From Desulfuromonadales bacterium (GTDB taxonomy: Bacteria; Desulfobacterota; Desulfuromonadia; Desulfuromonadales; BM103): a DNA stretch of 64,000 bases. The position numbers and the translations under genes are program-made. Within the stretch, counting starts at the first letter, position 1; each line of letters starts with the position of its first letter. Shown here one piece after another: positions 12,101 to 20,780 of the stretch. A model generated the notes under the pieces. The model worked only from the letters and a program-made list of their open reading frames with translations. It searched no databases and had not been told where the DNA came from. The stretch covers positions 186,001-250,000 of the forward strand of contig JACZKE010000052.1 of the NCBI GenBank assembly GCA_014860225.1, written 5' to 3'.

Positions 12101-12778
12101 GCTGTCAAGGTTCAGGTCAAACTGCATCTCCTGAATGTCGCTGAATGGTTTGAGCTCCCCCTCGAGATTTATGAATGAATCGTTGATCGCGGCCCGGAAC
12201 AAGGGCTTTGCTGGATTTTCCACCATGTAGGGGAGGTTGCCGATGGTCGGCAGGACCAGCTGCAGGTCGCGAATCGAATGTTTCACCTGTTCATCGAGGC
12301 TGCTGTCGACAAGGTCGATCTGACCACTGTTGATCGAGAGATTGTTAACTGAGAAACGGGACGGTTGGTCTGCCGGTTTGTCAGGAGTTTCCTCCGCTTG
12401 TTCCGGGATCAAGTCACTGAAGTTGAAGCGGTTCGCCTTCAACCTTTCCAGGTAGAGATAAGGTTTGTCGAGGCGCAGCTCGTCGATTACCGGTGCCCGA
12501 TGATAGAGCGACGAGATACTCAGAGAGAAGCGCAGCAGCTCCCATGAGATGAATGGCCTGGCATGATCCGAATCACTCAACTGAAGGTTACGGACCTCAG
12601 CGCTGAGACTGAAAGGATTGATGCTGATCGATTCGATTTGAAGAGCCCGTCCGGTCTCTGCCTCGACCCATTGACTGGCGCGATCTGTGATCATGCCGGG
12701 CAAGACCAGCATAATGAAGAGCAGGGCAAGCAGGAGGGTGATTCCGCAGGCCAGAATCAAACGTTTCCAGGTGAACAT
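9185..12778 (-). CDS. DUF748 AsmA-like envelope protein
   Basis: 1197 residues. One N-terminal membrane segment (residues ~8-28) is followed by a long beta-rich periplasmic part typical of AsmA/TamB/YhdP-like bridge proteins; the early region (QIESISINPFSLSAEVRNLQL) and the late region (FGKAVESDKAISLPVKLAVALLKDRRGEIHLDIPVYGSIDDPQF) fit DUF748. The C-terminal ~200 residues are more charged and contain an OmpA-like stretch (KDKLQRMAQALADRPSLEVEISGYID). A role in lipid transport or outer-membrane homeostasis is inferred from the superfamily. GAAGGA Shine-Dalgarno before ATG 12778. Monocistronic as far as can be seen. Confidence 0.85.
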   Translation of the reverse strand: MFTWKRLILACGITLLLALLFIMLVLPGMITDRASQWVEAETGRALQIESISINPFSLSAEVRNLQLSDSDHARPFISWELLRFSLSISSLYHRAPVIDELRLDKPYLYLERLKANRFNFSDLIPEQAEETPDKPADQPSRFSVNNLSINSGQIDLVDSSLDEQVKHSIRDLQLVLPTIGNLPYMVENPAKPLFRAAINDSFINLEGELKPFSDIQEMQFDLNLDSIDLPFYLGYVPITLPVEIHNGKLSLDLDILYRISAETGAELELSGRIDLATLDIRDLQQEQLFFLPLLQVDIAPSQPLKQQLHLAAVRVYNLEVQLNRDNQGEWNHARMVPAKAEKAPAEDQEDSKTPFKLLVDTLNIRDGVVFFKDNFPVGGFRTVAREINIDVNHFALDAHDPIPLALSLATDRDETVKIDGHFLLNPFSLDLQTEVRDIPLDAYEAYYQDAYSGPLGGKLGLQSSLVISPEHPLLISGGRLRWQDAYLAFNESEGLGIALVDIADLSFDLGKNRLEVGTARYEDGQVNFSRSTAGHWSFLSRNFPILAKLTEAPDEKPEPTVTKEGPEFSYHIRELEVKNWAFKVNDKLPATPVRLEADDLNLTFSNLAAPEKIESPFAFSTTFQRKGQIEITGAASLVDESVRMKARLKQIPLAPFAPYVAEQLNLVLADGYIDARLNSAVDAGPGPLKVAFDGDVGINRFYLLDSLHREDLLKWENLQIAGISAKMQPLVLEIDSITLSEYFAKVLIDEDANLNLTQAFRKQEMTDTPGLQETTIATDAQKSATEKSLVEPSAPANIGIGTVTLQGGRVDFTDRNLPRPFHADMRELGGRIMGLSSAPETRATVDLRGSLRNQSPLEISGVINPLAQDLFLDLKLKFEDIELSPLSAYSGTYVGYLIEKGKLNLELEYYIEEGQLKARNAIFLDQFNFGKAVESDKAISLPVKLAVALLKDRRGEIHLDIPVYGSIDDPQFSIPGVVWTVIKNLLVKAATSPFALLGALVGAGDEDFSIVSFEYGSARLSSAEKDKLQRMAQALADRPSLEVEISGYIDPDNDAEGYRREQLAMQIKRLKYLDLVKEAKLPEGTREEDLAVTAEEYADYLWQVYREADFPKPRSFIGTTKKLSEAEMEKLIYANTTATEDQLADLAEARAVSVQNFLIEEGQLARERVFLKMSDIKAAPDQETDTRARVELDATVR

Positions 12779-13014
12779 GAGAACGTATCCTTCGCAAGAA
12801 ATGTCCAGGGTCTGTGAACAACTTACGGACTCAGCTTAAAGGCTAGCATGAATGCTGTCCGCCGCAACGAAGATAGCTGAATTTATTGACGGTTATGCTG
12901 GGCAATGATGGAACCGGTGAAACACGGACAGCTGTAGACAACGACATGAATGAGGATTGGCTCGAGCGGGTGAGAAGCAGTGAGCTGGGCTTTTGGCATG
13001 TTGTAATAATTGGC

Positions 13015-13043
13015 TTGACCTGATTAAAACAAACGTTTAAAAC
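13015..13043 (+). promoter_or_regulatory. putative promoter of the tetR-RND operon
   Basis: TTGACC at 13015-13020 and TAAAAC at 13038-13043 are separated by 17 bases. The -10 region lies within the tandem operator-like palindromes, which fits a repressed, autoregulated promoter. Position is by inspection only. Confidence 0.5.
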
Positions 13044-13051
13044 ATATGTTT
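13027..13051 (+). promoter_or_regulatory. tandem palindromic operator, probable TetR site
   Basis: Two 12-base motifs of the form AAACnnnnGTTT sit 13 bases apart (13027-13038 and 13040-13051). The second is a perfect palindrome, AAACATATGTTT. They overlap the likely -10 element and precede the TetR-type gene by about 65 bases, as expected for autoregulation. Confidence 0.65.
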
Positions 13052-13114
13052 AATTGTGACCTCTTTGCAAGTTCACATAGGCATGTATCTTCTCTTCGGA
13101 GTTTAAGTAACCCA

Positions 13115-13750
13115 ATGAGCCAACCGGATACCAAGCAGAGAATCCTCAATGCCGCGGAGCACCATTTTGCCAGGAACGGCTATCATGCGACCTCACTGCG
13201 CAGTATCACCGCTGCGGCCAAGGTCAACCTGGCTGCGGTTAATTATCACTTCGGCAGCAAGGAGGCGCTTCTTGAAGCAGTCATCGATCACCGCTTAACT
13301 CCACTGAATGAGGCTCGCCTCGGGCAGCTTGAAAGGTTGCTGAAGCAGGCGGAGCAGGTTGGTGAAGTACCTTGCTGCCGCGATATCCTGCGGACATTCA
13401 TCGAGCCAACCCTGCGTTTGCGTCAACAGGGCTCCGATGCCGAGGACTTCATCGCATTGATTGGCAGGATGCTCGCCGAACCGCGTGGAGTCGCCATGGC
13501 GATTTTCATGCGTCATATGGAGCCATTGTTGAATCGACTGTTTCAGGCGCTCGAGCTCTCGCTGTCCGGTGTGTCGCGGCAGGCTCTTTTCTGGCGGGTA
13601 CATTTCACGATCGGTTCCCTGAGTCATCTCATGCGCTGTCATGAACGTTACGCTATCGTGCCCGAGGGCGTCAGTATCGATATCCCTGTCGTTGACCTGG
13701 TTGAGCATTTCCTTGACTTCGCTGTGGCTGGCATGGAGGCGCGAAAATGA
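13115..13750 (+). CDS. TetR-family repressor (CerR/DUF1956-like C-terminus)
   Basis: 211 residues from the ATG at 13115. An upstream ATG at 13046 is rejected because it lies inside the operator palindrome. The N-terminal DNA-binding domain is typical: RILNAAEHHFARNGYHATSLRSITAAA then VNYHFGSKEALLEAV. The C-terminal ligand domain resembles the CerR/DUF1956 type. The gene overlaps the outer-membrane factor gene by four bases and heads an RND efflux operon, so it most likely represses its own operon until an inducer binds. The inducer is unknown. Confidence 0.88.
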   Translation: MSQPDTKQRILNAAEHHFARNGYHATSLRSITAAAKVNLAAVNYHFGSKEALLEAVIDHRLTPLNEARLGQLERLLKQAEQVGEVPCCRDILRTFIEPTLRLRQQGSDAEDFIALIGRMLAEPRGVAMAIFMRHMEPLLNRLFQALELSLSGVSRQALFWRVHFTIGSLSHLMRCHERYAIVPEGVSIDIPVVDLVEHFLDFAVAGMEARK

Positions 13751-15165
13751 CGCTGCGCATCGTTGCACTCTTCGCGATAATGCTTCTGGCGGGATGCTCA
13801 TTGCATAATCCGACCAGGCCGACATTGCCAATTGACCCTCCACCGGAGTACCTGGAGAATCAGGCCGTCGCAGAGCCCGGTTTGCCGCTCGATCAGTGGT
13901 GGCAGGTTTTCAATGATGAACATCTCAACCGGTTGATGACAGAGCTCTTCGCGCATAACCTGGAGCTGTCCCAGTCGCTTGCCCGCCTGGAGCAGGTCGA
14001 GTCTGCATTCAGGATTACCCGCAGCGTGCAATCTCCAACACTCTCTGCGGGAGGGATCCTGAGTCGCTCACGCCAGCCTGGCGTGGCAGATAATTTCACC
14101 GGCAACAGTCAGCAGTTGTCTCTGGCCGCCGGTTATGAGCTTGATCTGTGGGGGAAGCTTGCAGCGCAGAGCAGGGCGGCAAGTCTTGAGGTGACTGCCA
14201 GCAGGCAAGATGTGCAGACGCTTTACCTGGGCCTTTCAGCGCGTTTAGCCGATCTCTACTTTCTTGCTGTTGAGCAGCGAGCGCAACTGGCGCTGACTGA
14301 CCAGATAGTTGCCTCATTTTCCGATACGGCTGCACGGGTTGAAAGCCGCTATAGCAAAGGGTTGGTTCCGGCGGTTGATATGTATCAGGCCCGTCAGAGC
14401 CTGGCCGGGGCACAGGCGTCCCGCCATCTCTTCGAAGCACGACTGGCTGAAGCGGAACACGCTACAGGTGTTCTGCTCGGTCGTTATCCTGAGCGTAGCC
14501 CCGGCGGCAGTACCGCGCAACTTCCCGCCGCTCCCGCATTGTTCAGGGTCGGCATTCCTGCAGACCTGATCAGCCAGCGCCCCGATCTTCTCGCCGCCTT
14601 GCAGCGGGTTGCAGCCGCTGATGCCAGGGTTGCTGCGGCGATAGCCGATCGTTTTCCCGCAATCAGTCTGTCCGGCAATTACGGATCCCTGCGGCAGGAG
14701 GTCACCACCGCTCTGATCAAGGGTGAATTCTGGAGCCTGCTCGGAAACCTGGCTTTACCAGTGATTGATGGAGGTCGCCGTCGTGCCGAGGTTGACAGAA
14801 ACGAGGCGTTACTGCGGGAGGCGGTTGCCGCTTATCAACAAAGAGTTCTCTTGGCCTTTCAGGAAGTCGAGGATGCATTGGTAAACAATTTTACAACAGA
14901 GCAGCGTATCGAACGCCTGGCCGAAACCGCACAGGCGACCGGGGCAACCCTGCGTTTGTCGACCGAACGTTATCTCGTCGGTCTGGTTGACTATCTCCCC
15001 GTGCTGACTGCTCAGCGTGCCGACGCCGAGACCCGCAGCAGCCTTCTGGGTGCACAACGACAGCTGCTTGCCGACCGCATCAGTCTGGCACGGGCGCTCG
15101 GCGGGGATTGGATGCAGCACGAGATGAATTCACGTCTGCAGGTAGAAAAGGATAAGCAGCGATGA
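13747..15165 (+). CDS. RND efflux outer-membrane factor lipoprotein (NodT/OprM family)
   Basis: 472 residues. It has a lipoprotein signal with the lipobox LLAGC (acylated Cys17), then the two tandem OEP domains of TolC-like channels. Motifs include PLDQWWQVFNDEHLNRLM at the mature N-terminus and DLISQRPDLLAAL in the second half. It forms the outer-membrane exit duct of the tripartite pump encoded by the next two genes. Start ATG overlaps the TetR stop (ATGA), and its own end overlaps the adaptor gene by four bases, so translation is coupled. Confidence 0.92.
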   Translation: MTLRIVALFAIMLLAGCSLHNPTRPTLPIDPPPEYLENQAVAEPGLPLDQWWQVFNDEHLNRLMTELFAHNLELSQSLARLEQVESAFRITRSVQSPTLSAGGILSRSRQPGVADNFTGNSQQLSLAAGYELDLWGKLAAQSRAASLEVTASRQDVQTLYLGLSARLADLYFLAVEQRAQLALTDQIVASFSDTAARVESRYSKGLVPAVDMYQARQSLAGAQASRHLFEARLAEAEHATGVLLGRYPERSPGGSTAQLPAAPALFRVGIPADLISQRPDLLAALQRVAAADARVAAAIADRFPAISLSGNYGSLRQEVTTALIKGEFWSLLGNLALPVIDGGRRRAEVDRNEALLREAVAAYQQRVLLAFQEVEDALVNNFTTEQRIERLAETAQATGATLRLSTERYLVGLVDYLPVLTAQRADAETRSSLLGAQRQLLADRISLARALGGDWMQHEMNSRLQVEKDKQR

Positions 15166-16337
15166 AAATGAAAAGAGCTCTTCTGCCATTCCTGGTGATT
15201 GTAATCGCCCTTGGATTGACCTTTGTAATGATCAAGTCACGCAAGTCACCCAAACCTCACGAGACTCCTTATCTCGGGCCTTTAGTCGATGCGGCAGAAT
15301 TGATTAAATCCAGCCATCAGGTTGTCGTCAGGGCTACCGGAGCTGTGCAGGCGCGCTACGAGGTCAGTATTGTGCCGCAGGTCAAAGGCCGAATCAGTGA
15401 GATCTCTCCACAAATGGTTGCCGGTGGCATGCTTCGTAAAGGTGAGCTGCTTTTTGCCATCGAGGATGTCGACTATCAATTGGCAATAGAATCGGCCCGT
15501 TTCAATCTGGCCCAGTCTGAACTCGAGCTGTTGCGCAACGAGAAACTCGCTGAAGTGGCCAGCCAGGAATGGCGAGCCCTGAACCCGGAAGCCAGTGAAG
15601 AGCCCGATCCGCTGGTGGTGTATGAACCCCAGTTGAAAAGTGCCAGGGCACAGCGCGGTGCAGCGCAAGCCGGTGTCAAACAGGCCGAAATCAACCTGCA
15701 GCGGACCCGAGTGGTTGCACCGTTCAACGGCTATGTTCGCAGTGAGCAACTCGAGATTGATCAATTTGTCAATGCGGGGACAGCCGTGGCGACAGTTGCC
15801 GGGACAGACCAGGTAGAGGTTGTTGTACCGCTTCCCCTCGATGAACTGGCCTGGTTGCAGGTGCCGCGCAACGGTACGGCGCAGAACGGTTCATCGGCAC
15901 AGGTTGAATTGCAGTCAGGAGGACAAACCTATCGCTGGCAAGGAGTGATAACCCGCGCTCTGGGCGAGATCGACCCGCGCAACCGTATGGCACGTGTGGT
16001 GGTGACGGTTGATGATCCGGTTGCCAGGGACGACAAGGGCGTGAATCTACTGAATAACCTCCTGCCCGGCATGTTTGTTGATGTCTATCTGCAGGGAGAG
16101 GAAATTGCTGATGTCTTTGCGGTGCCATATGGTGCATTGCACGACAATGATACCGTGTGGATTGTCGATGATGAAAACCGGCTGCGTATTCGCGAAGTAG
16201 ACATTCTACGTCGCGAGCGTGAGGAAATCCTGGTTAGCTCCGGGCTGGATGCAGGGCAAAGGATTGTCCTGACGAATCTTTCCGGAGCCGCTGAAGGCAT
16301 GCTGCTGCGGCCGCAATTGAGAGAGGTCAGGCAATGA
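15162..16337 (+). CDS. RND efflux periplasmic adaptor (MFP/HlyD family)
   Basis: 391 residues. An N-terminal hydrophobic anchor (residues ~5-24) is followed by barrel-sandwich, helical hairpin and beta-barrel domains: the lipoyl halves are near QARYEVSIVPQVKGRISEI and VVAPFNGYVRSEQLEIDQFV. There is no lipobox, so it is probably anchored by an uncleaved helix. It links the inner-membrane pump to the outer-membrane factor. It overlaps both neighbours by four bases. Confidence 0.92.
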   Translation: MKMKRALLPFLVIVIALGLTFVMIKSRKSPKPHETPYLGPLVDAAELIKSSHQVVVRATGAVQARYEVSIVPQVKGRISEISPQMVAGGMLRKGELLFAIEDVDYQLAIESARFNLAQSELELLRNEKLAEVASQEWRALNPEASEEPDPLVVYEPQLKSARAQRGAAQAGVKQAEINLQRTRVVAPFNGYVRSEQLEIDQFVNAGTAVATVAGTDQVEVVVPLPLDELAWLQVPRNGTAQNGSSAQVELQSGGQTYRWQGVITRALGEIDPRNRMARVVVTVDDPVARDDKGVNLLNNLLPGMFVDVYLQGEEIADVFAVPYGALHDNDTVWIVDDENRLRIREVDILRREREEILVSSGLDAGQRIVLTNLSGAAEGMLLRPQLREVRQ

Positions 16338-19300
16338 ACGGCGCCATTCGCTGGATGGCGGAGAATCACGTCGCCGCCAACCTGCTGATGCTGGTCTTCA
16401 TCGTCGGGGGCCTGATTCTGGGCTTCAGCATCAAGCAGGAAGTCTTTCCGGATATAGCCCTTGACCGTGTTCAGGTCAGTGTGGCTTACCCCGGTGCCGG
16501 ACCGGAGGAGGTTGAAGAAGGCGTCATCCTTAAAATTGAGGAGAACCTGAGCGGAGTTGACGGCATCAAGCAGATCAAGTCAGTGGCTGCCGAAGGTTAC
16601 GCGGTCGTCACGGCAGAAGTCACAACCGATGCGGATATTGACCTGGTCCTGCAGGATATCAAGAGCGAGGTCGACCGGATCACGACCTTCCCGAAGGATG
16701 CCGAACAACCGGTGGTCAGCAAGATGCTCAATCGTCGTGAGGTGATTTCGGTGGTGGTTTTCGGCGACCTGCCGGAACGCAGTTTGCGAGAATTGACTGA
16801 ACAGGTTCGAGACGAGCTGTTGCTTGAGCCGGGAATCACCCAGGTCGATTTGAGTGGTGTCCGGCCCTATGAAATCTCCATTGAGATCGATGAGGCCAAT
16901 CTGCGCCGCTACGGGCTGAGTTTTGACCAGATCGCCCAGCGGGTACGTCTGGCATCTATCGATCTGCCCGGTGGATCCATTAGAACCGATTCCGGTGAGA
17001 TTCTTGTCAGAACCAAGGAACGGCGCTATGTCGGTCGCGAATACGCCAGTATCGTCATGCTGACGACGATGGACGGCACAGAAGTCACCCTGGGAGATAT
17101 CGCGACGATTAAAGATGGTTTCGAGGAAACCGACCAGTTCGGTCTCTTCGATGGGCTGCCGGCTGCCATGGCCAAGGTTTATCGCGTCGGAGACCAGAAG
17201 CCGACGGAAATTTCCGATACTGTCAAAAAATTTGTTGAGGCCAAACGTCGCCAACTCCCTGCTTCGGTCGACCTGGCCACCTGGAACGACAATTCGGAAC
17301 TCTTTAAAAGTCGCAAGGACCTGCTGGTAAAGAATGCCCTGATCGGCCTGGTGATGGTTTTTATCATTCTCGGACTTTTCCTTGAAATCCGCCTGGCTCT
17401 CTGGGTCATGCTTGGTATCCCCATTTCTTTCTGCGGCGCGTTGCTCCTCATGCCGGCGATCGATATTTCGATTAATATGATCTCGCTGTTTGCATTCATT
17501 ATGGCGCTGGGCATCGTGGTCGATGACGCCATTGTCGTGGGTGAGAATGTCTATGAGCATCGTCAGTCCGGCAAACCCTATCTGCAGGCCGCGATTGATG
17601 GCACGATCGAGGTTGCTCAACCGGTTGTTTTTGCAATCCTGACATCGGTCGCGGCATTCCTGCCCCTGCTATTTACCAGTGGCATCATGGGGAAGTTTAT
17701 CATGGTGATTCCGGCGATCGTCATAACGATCCTGCTGGTATCGCTGGTGGAATGCCTGTTTATCTTGCCAGCGCATCTGGCGCTCGGTCGGCCCCGCAAG
17801 GCGCCGGGGCGCTTTCTCGGCAGCCTCGATAAAGCCCGCCAGCGTTTCGGCATGACACTGCAGAAATTCATAGACGGGCCGTATCAGAAGACCCTTGCCT
17901 ATTGCCTGAAGCAACGCTACACGACCATTGCGATGGCCTGCGCAGTACTACTTCTGGTTGGAGTCGGCCTGGTCGGTGGTGGTGTTGTCAAGTTCCGCTT
18001 CATGCCGGACGTTGACAGCGATGTCATTCAGGCGGCCCTTGAGCTGGCTCCTGGCAGCCCGGTGGCATTGACAACGCAAATCCAGGAACAGATCGTCAAG
18101 GCCGGCCTGGAAGTCGTTGCCGAGTACAATCAGATGCTTCCGGAGGGCGATTCCGTGATGCGTCATATCTACGCGAATATCGGTTCGGCCGTTGCCGACC
18201 GTGGCCCGGCCGGAGCTTTTTCCAGCTCAGGTGCGAATCTTGCCAGTATCTCGATGTTCCTGACTCCAAGTGAACGCCGAGAGGTGTCGGCAACCGAGAT
18301 TGCCAACCGCTGGCGTGAGCGGGTGGGAGATATTGTTGGAGTGGAAACACTGACGTTTACTTCTAATCTGATTCAGCTCGGTGCCAATATCGACATTCAG
18401 CTCGCACACGAAGATTTTGCGATTCTGGATGAAGCCGCCGAACGTCTCAAAGAAATTATTGTCACATATCCGGGTACGGGTGACATCAGCGATAACTACA
18501 CCCTGGGCAAGCGGGAAGTTAAGGCTTATCTGAAGGCTGAAGCCCGTACCCTGGGCATTACAGAAGAGGACCTGGGCAGACAGTTGCGTGGCGCATTTTA
18601 CGGCTCGGAGGCACTGCGGTTGCAGCGCGGGCGCAACGAAGTCAAGGTCCTGGTCCGCTACCCGGAAAAGAGCCGTCAGCACTTCTGGGATCTCGAAACC
18701 ATGCGCATCAGGGTGCCGGGAGGAGGGGAAATCCCTCTGGACCGGGCTGCAAAACTGGTCGAGGGGCGCGGGTTCAGCATGATCAACCGGACCGACCGCA
18801 AGCGGGTGATCAACGTCACTGCGACCGTTGACAGTCATGTTGCCAACGCCGAAGAGATTGTTGCCGAAATCAAGACGACGGTTCTGCCGAAACTCATGGC
18901 TGATTATCCCGGGCTGAGTTATGACCTGGAAGGTGAAGACAAGAATCGGCGGGAATCGATGGAAAGCATGTTTACCGGCTTCAAATTGGTACTGATCGTT
19001 ATCTTTGCACTGCTGGCCGTTCCTTTTCGCAGCTATTCCCAGCCGTTATTGATCATGAGCGCGATCCCGTTCGGGATAGTCGGTGCGATCCTCGGTCATT
19101 TCATTATGGGATACGACCTGAGTATCCTGAGCATGTTCGGCATTGTTGCGTTAACCGGCGTGGTCGTCAATGATTCACTCTTGCTGATTGATTACACAAA
19201 CCGTATCCGACGGCAGGGAAGGCCCTTATTAGAGGCTCTCATGGAGGCAGGGCAAAGGCGCTTTCGGCCGATTCTGCTCACGTCCCTGACGACATTTTTC

Positions 19301-19513
19301 GGTCTCATGCCCATGATTCTGGAGACCAGTGTGCAAGCCCAGTTTCTTGTGCCCATGGCGATCAGCCTGGCCTTCGGCATCCTCTTTGCGACCGGCATCA
19401 CCCTCTTGCTGATCCCCGTCTTTTACCTGGTCCTCGAAGATGGTCGAAAGTTTATCGGATTGGCACCGACCCATGCCGATCACCGCGCTACTTCGGACTC
19501 TGTAGGGCCCTGA
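16334..19513 (+). CDS. RND efflux inner-membrane pump (AcrB-like)
   Basis: 1059 residues with the twelve-segment RND plan: TM1 at ~12-32, two large periplasmic loops, TM2-6 at ~335-490 and TM8-12 at ~880-1040. The proton-relay Asp pair in TM4 is present as GIVVDDAIVVGEN (Asp397/Asp398). The N-terminus (VFPDIALDRVQVSVAYPGAGPEEVEE) is typical of the hydrophobe/amphiphile exporters rather than heavy-metal CusA types, which carry Met-rich sites not seen here. Substrates cannot be predicted. It is the last gene of the tetR-led operon; a dispersed repeat follows instead of an obvious terminator. Confidence 0.92.
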   Translation: MNGAIRWMAENHVAANLLMLVFIVGGLILGFSIKQEVFPDIALDRVQVSVAYPGAGPEEVEEGVILKIEENLSGVDGIKQIKSVAAEGYAVVTAEVTTDADIDLVLQDIKSEVDRITTFPKDAEQPVVSKMLNRREVISVVVFGDLPERSLRELTEQVRDELLLEPGITQVDLSGVRPYEISIEIDEANLRRYGLSFDQIAQRVRLASIDLPGGSIRTDSGEILVRTKERRYVGREYASIVMLTTMDGTEVTLGDIATIKDGFEETDQFGLFDGLPAAMAKVYRVGDQKPTEISDTVKKFVEAKRRQLPASVDLATWNDNSELFKSRKDLLVKNALIGLVMVFIILGLFLEIRLALWVMLGIPISFCGALLLMPAIDISINMISLFAFIMALGIVVDDAIVVGENVYEHRQSGKPYLQAAIDGTIEVAQPVVFAILTSVAAFLPLLFTSGIMGKFIMVIPAIVITILLVSLVECLFILPAHLALGRPRKAPGRFLGSLDKARQRFGMTLQKFIDGPYQKTLAYCLKQRYTTIAMACAVLLLVGVGLVGGGVVKFRFMPDVDSDVIQAALELAPGSPVALTTQIQEQIVKAGLEVVAEYNQMLPEGDSVMRHIYANIGSAVADRGPAGAFSSSGANLASISMFLTPSERREVSATEIANRWRERVGDIVGVETLTFTSNLIQLGANIDIQLAHEDFAILDEAAERLKEIIVTYPGTGDISDNYTLGKREVKAYLKAEARTLGITEEDLGRQLRGAFYGSEALRLQRGRNEVKVLVRYPEKSRQHFWDLETMRIRVPGGGEIPLDRAAKLVEGRGFSMINRTDRKRVINVTATVDSHVANAEEIVAEIKTTVLPKLMADYPGLSYDLEGEDKNRRESMESMFTGFKLVLIVIFALLAVPFRSYSQPLLIMSAIPFGIVGAILGHFIMGYDLSILSMFGIVALTGVVVNDSLLLIDYTNRIRRQGRPLLEALMEAGQRRFRPILLTSLTTFFGLMPMILETSVQAQFLVPMAISLAFGILFATGITLLLIPVFYLVLEDGRKFIGLAPTHADHRATSDSVGP

Positions 19514-19526
19514 TTACCAGATTCAG

Positions 19527-19562
19527 GATCGAAAACGGTGCTTATGTTGTCTGGAGTTTCCA
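19527..19562 (+). repeat. 177 bp-family fragment (right end only)
   Basis: GATCGAAAAC followed by GTGCTTATGTTGTCTGGAGTTTCC matches the right end of copy D. The fragment lies 13 bases from full copy C and in the opposite orientation. Confidence 0.65.
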
Positions 19563-19575
19563 ATGATACTAACTT

Positions 19576-19752
19576 GTGTCCATCCGGAAACTCCGGTTGG
19601 CACGACCGCAGTTTTCGATCTGGAAACGAGCAATTTTTCGCAAGGTCAAGGAAAGCAAGGATTTGAGCGGAGGCGTAGTCCTTTACGCCGCACAATCAAA
19701 TCCGCCGATTGACGCAGAGATTGCGGAAAAGGGCCGTTTCCGGACGAAAACT
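19576..19752 (-). repeat. 177 bp-family dispersed repeat, copy C (full length)
   Basis: Full-length 177-base copy in reverse orientation, from GTGTCCATCCGGAAAC to GTTTCCGGACGAAAACT. The core is nearly identical to copies B, D and E. Located 62 bases after the RND pump stop codon. Confidence 0.9.
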
Positions 19753-19796
19753 AACTTGAAAGAGTCCTGGAAACCTGACCTGTAATTTAACGTCAG

Positions 19797-19822
19797 CTAC
19801 GCCAGCCTTGCGGCTGGCGTAG
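19797..19822. terminator. strong hairpin upstream of ttcA
   Basis: Perfect 11-base stem (19797-19807 with 19812-19822), four-base loop, followed by only a weak T-rich stretch. It may act as a terminator or as an RNA-stability element. Confidence 0.5.
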
Positions 19823-19915
19823 ATTCTCATCTTGAAATATTCCAAAGTGTATCGTTAAATGCCCGATGGATTAATCAACAGACTTCTCTTGCCAGAATAA
19901 AACAGGCTGCTGACA

Positions 19916-20698
19916 TTGCTGCTCAATAACGCCCAGTTTCGCAAAGTCAAAAAACTGACCGGTCAGGCTATCGGTGATTTCAAGCTGATCGAAAGCGGTG
20001 ACCGGATCGCCGTCGCCGTTTCCGGAGGCAAGGACTCCTACGCACTGCTGCACATTCTCAACCAGTTGCGCCGCCGCGCTCCAGTGCAGTTTGAGCTGAT
20101 TGCGGTCAATGTAGACGCCGGTTTCCCCGATTATCGCAAAGATGTTCTGGAAAATTATTTAAGAGGCTGCGGTTTTCAGGTTCACATGGAAACTACGAAC
20201 TGTTCCAGGATCATCGCTGAGAAACTGCGTCCTGGATCCTCCTATTGCGCCTTTTGCGCCCGATTGAGACGGGGTGTCCTCTATACCGTGGCGGATCGGC
20301 TCGGCTGCAACAAGATCGCTCTCGGTCATCATCTCGATGATTTCATTGAAACGCTGCTGCTGAACCAATTCTATGTCGGCACTCTGGCAGCTATGAGCCC
20401 CAAGTTGCTTGCGGACAACAAACGGCATATGCTGATTCGGCCGCTGGTCTATGTGGAAGAATCGGAAATAATCAAGTTGGCTTGCCAGAACGAATTTCCG
20501 ATCATCGATTGCGGCTGCCCCATGATGGGGCAGGAGGATCAGAAGCGCCAGAGGATGAAGCGGCTGATTAGTGATTTGCACAAGGAAAACCGGTATTTGA
20601 AGAGGAGTATGATCCGTTCCCTGAGCAATGTGCAGCCACGCCATCTGCTCGATCTTGAGATGATCAGGCTGATGGAAGTGCAAAATCAGGAGTCTTGA
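19916..20698 (+). CDS. ttcA: TtcA-like tRNA 2-thiolation enzyme
   Basis: 260 residues. It has a PP-loop SGGKDS (36-41) for ATP activation of the tRNA base and the Cys pair CAFC (111, 114), plus a third Cys in IIDCGCP (~200), as needed for the [4Fe-4S] cluster of TtcA. TtcA makes 2-thiocytidine at position 32 of some tRNAs; a related substrate cannot be excluded because TtcA-like paralogues exist. No ATG is available in the conserved frame, so a TTG start at 19916 with a weak ribosome-binding site is proposed. Confidence 0.85.
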   Translation: MLLNNAQFRKVKKLTGQAIGDFKLIESGDRIAVAVSGGKDSYALLHILNQLRRRAPVQFELIAVNVDAGFPDYRKDVLENYLRGCGFQVHMETTNCSRIIAEKLRPGSSYCAFCARLRRGVLYTVADRLGCNKIALGHHLDDFIETLLLNQFYVGTLAAMSPKLLADNKRHMLIRPLVYVEESEIIKLACQNEFPIIDCGCPMMGQEDQKRQRMKRLISDLHKENRYLKRSMIRSLSNVQPRHLLDLEMIRLMEVQNQES

Positions 20699-20780
20699 TG
20701 GCTGGATATCACCTTTAGACGACGGTAAGGCGATTGTCATTGATTCCGATGGCAATACTATAAGCAGGGATAGACAGACG

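Noticed and set aside
16580-17620. Minus-strand open frame of 346 codons opposite the RND pump gene.
   Set aside because: Antisense shadow of a strongly coding strand; rich in Gln/Asp/His, with no domain pattern or ribosome-binding site.
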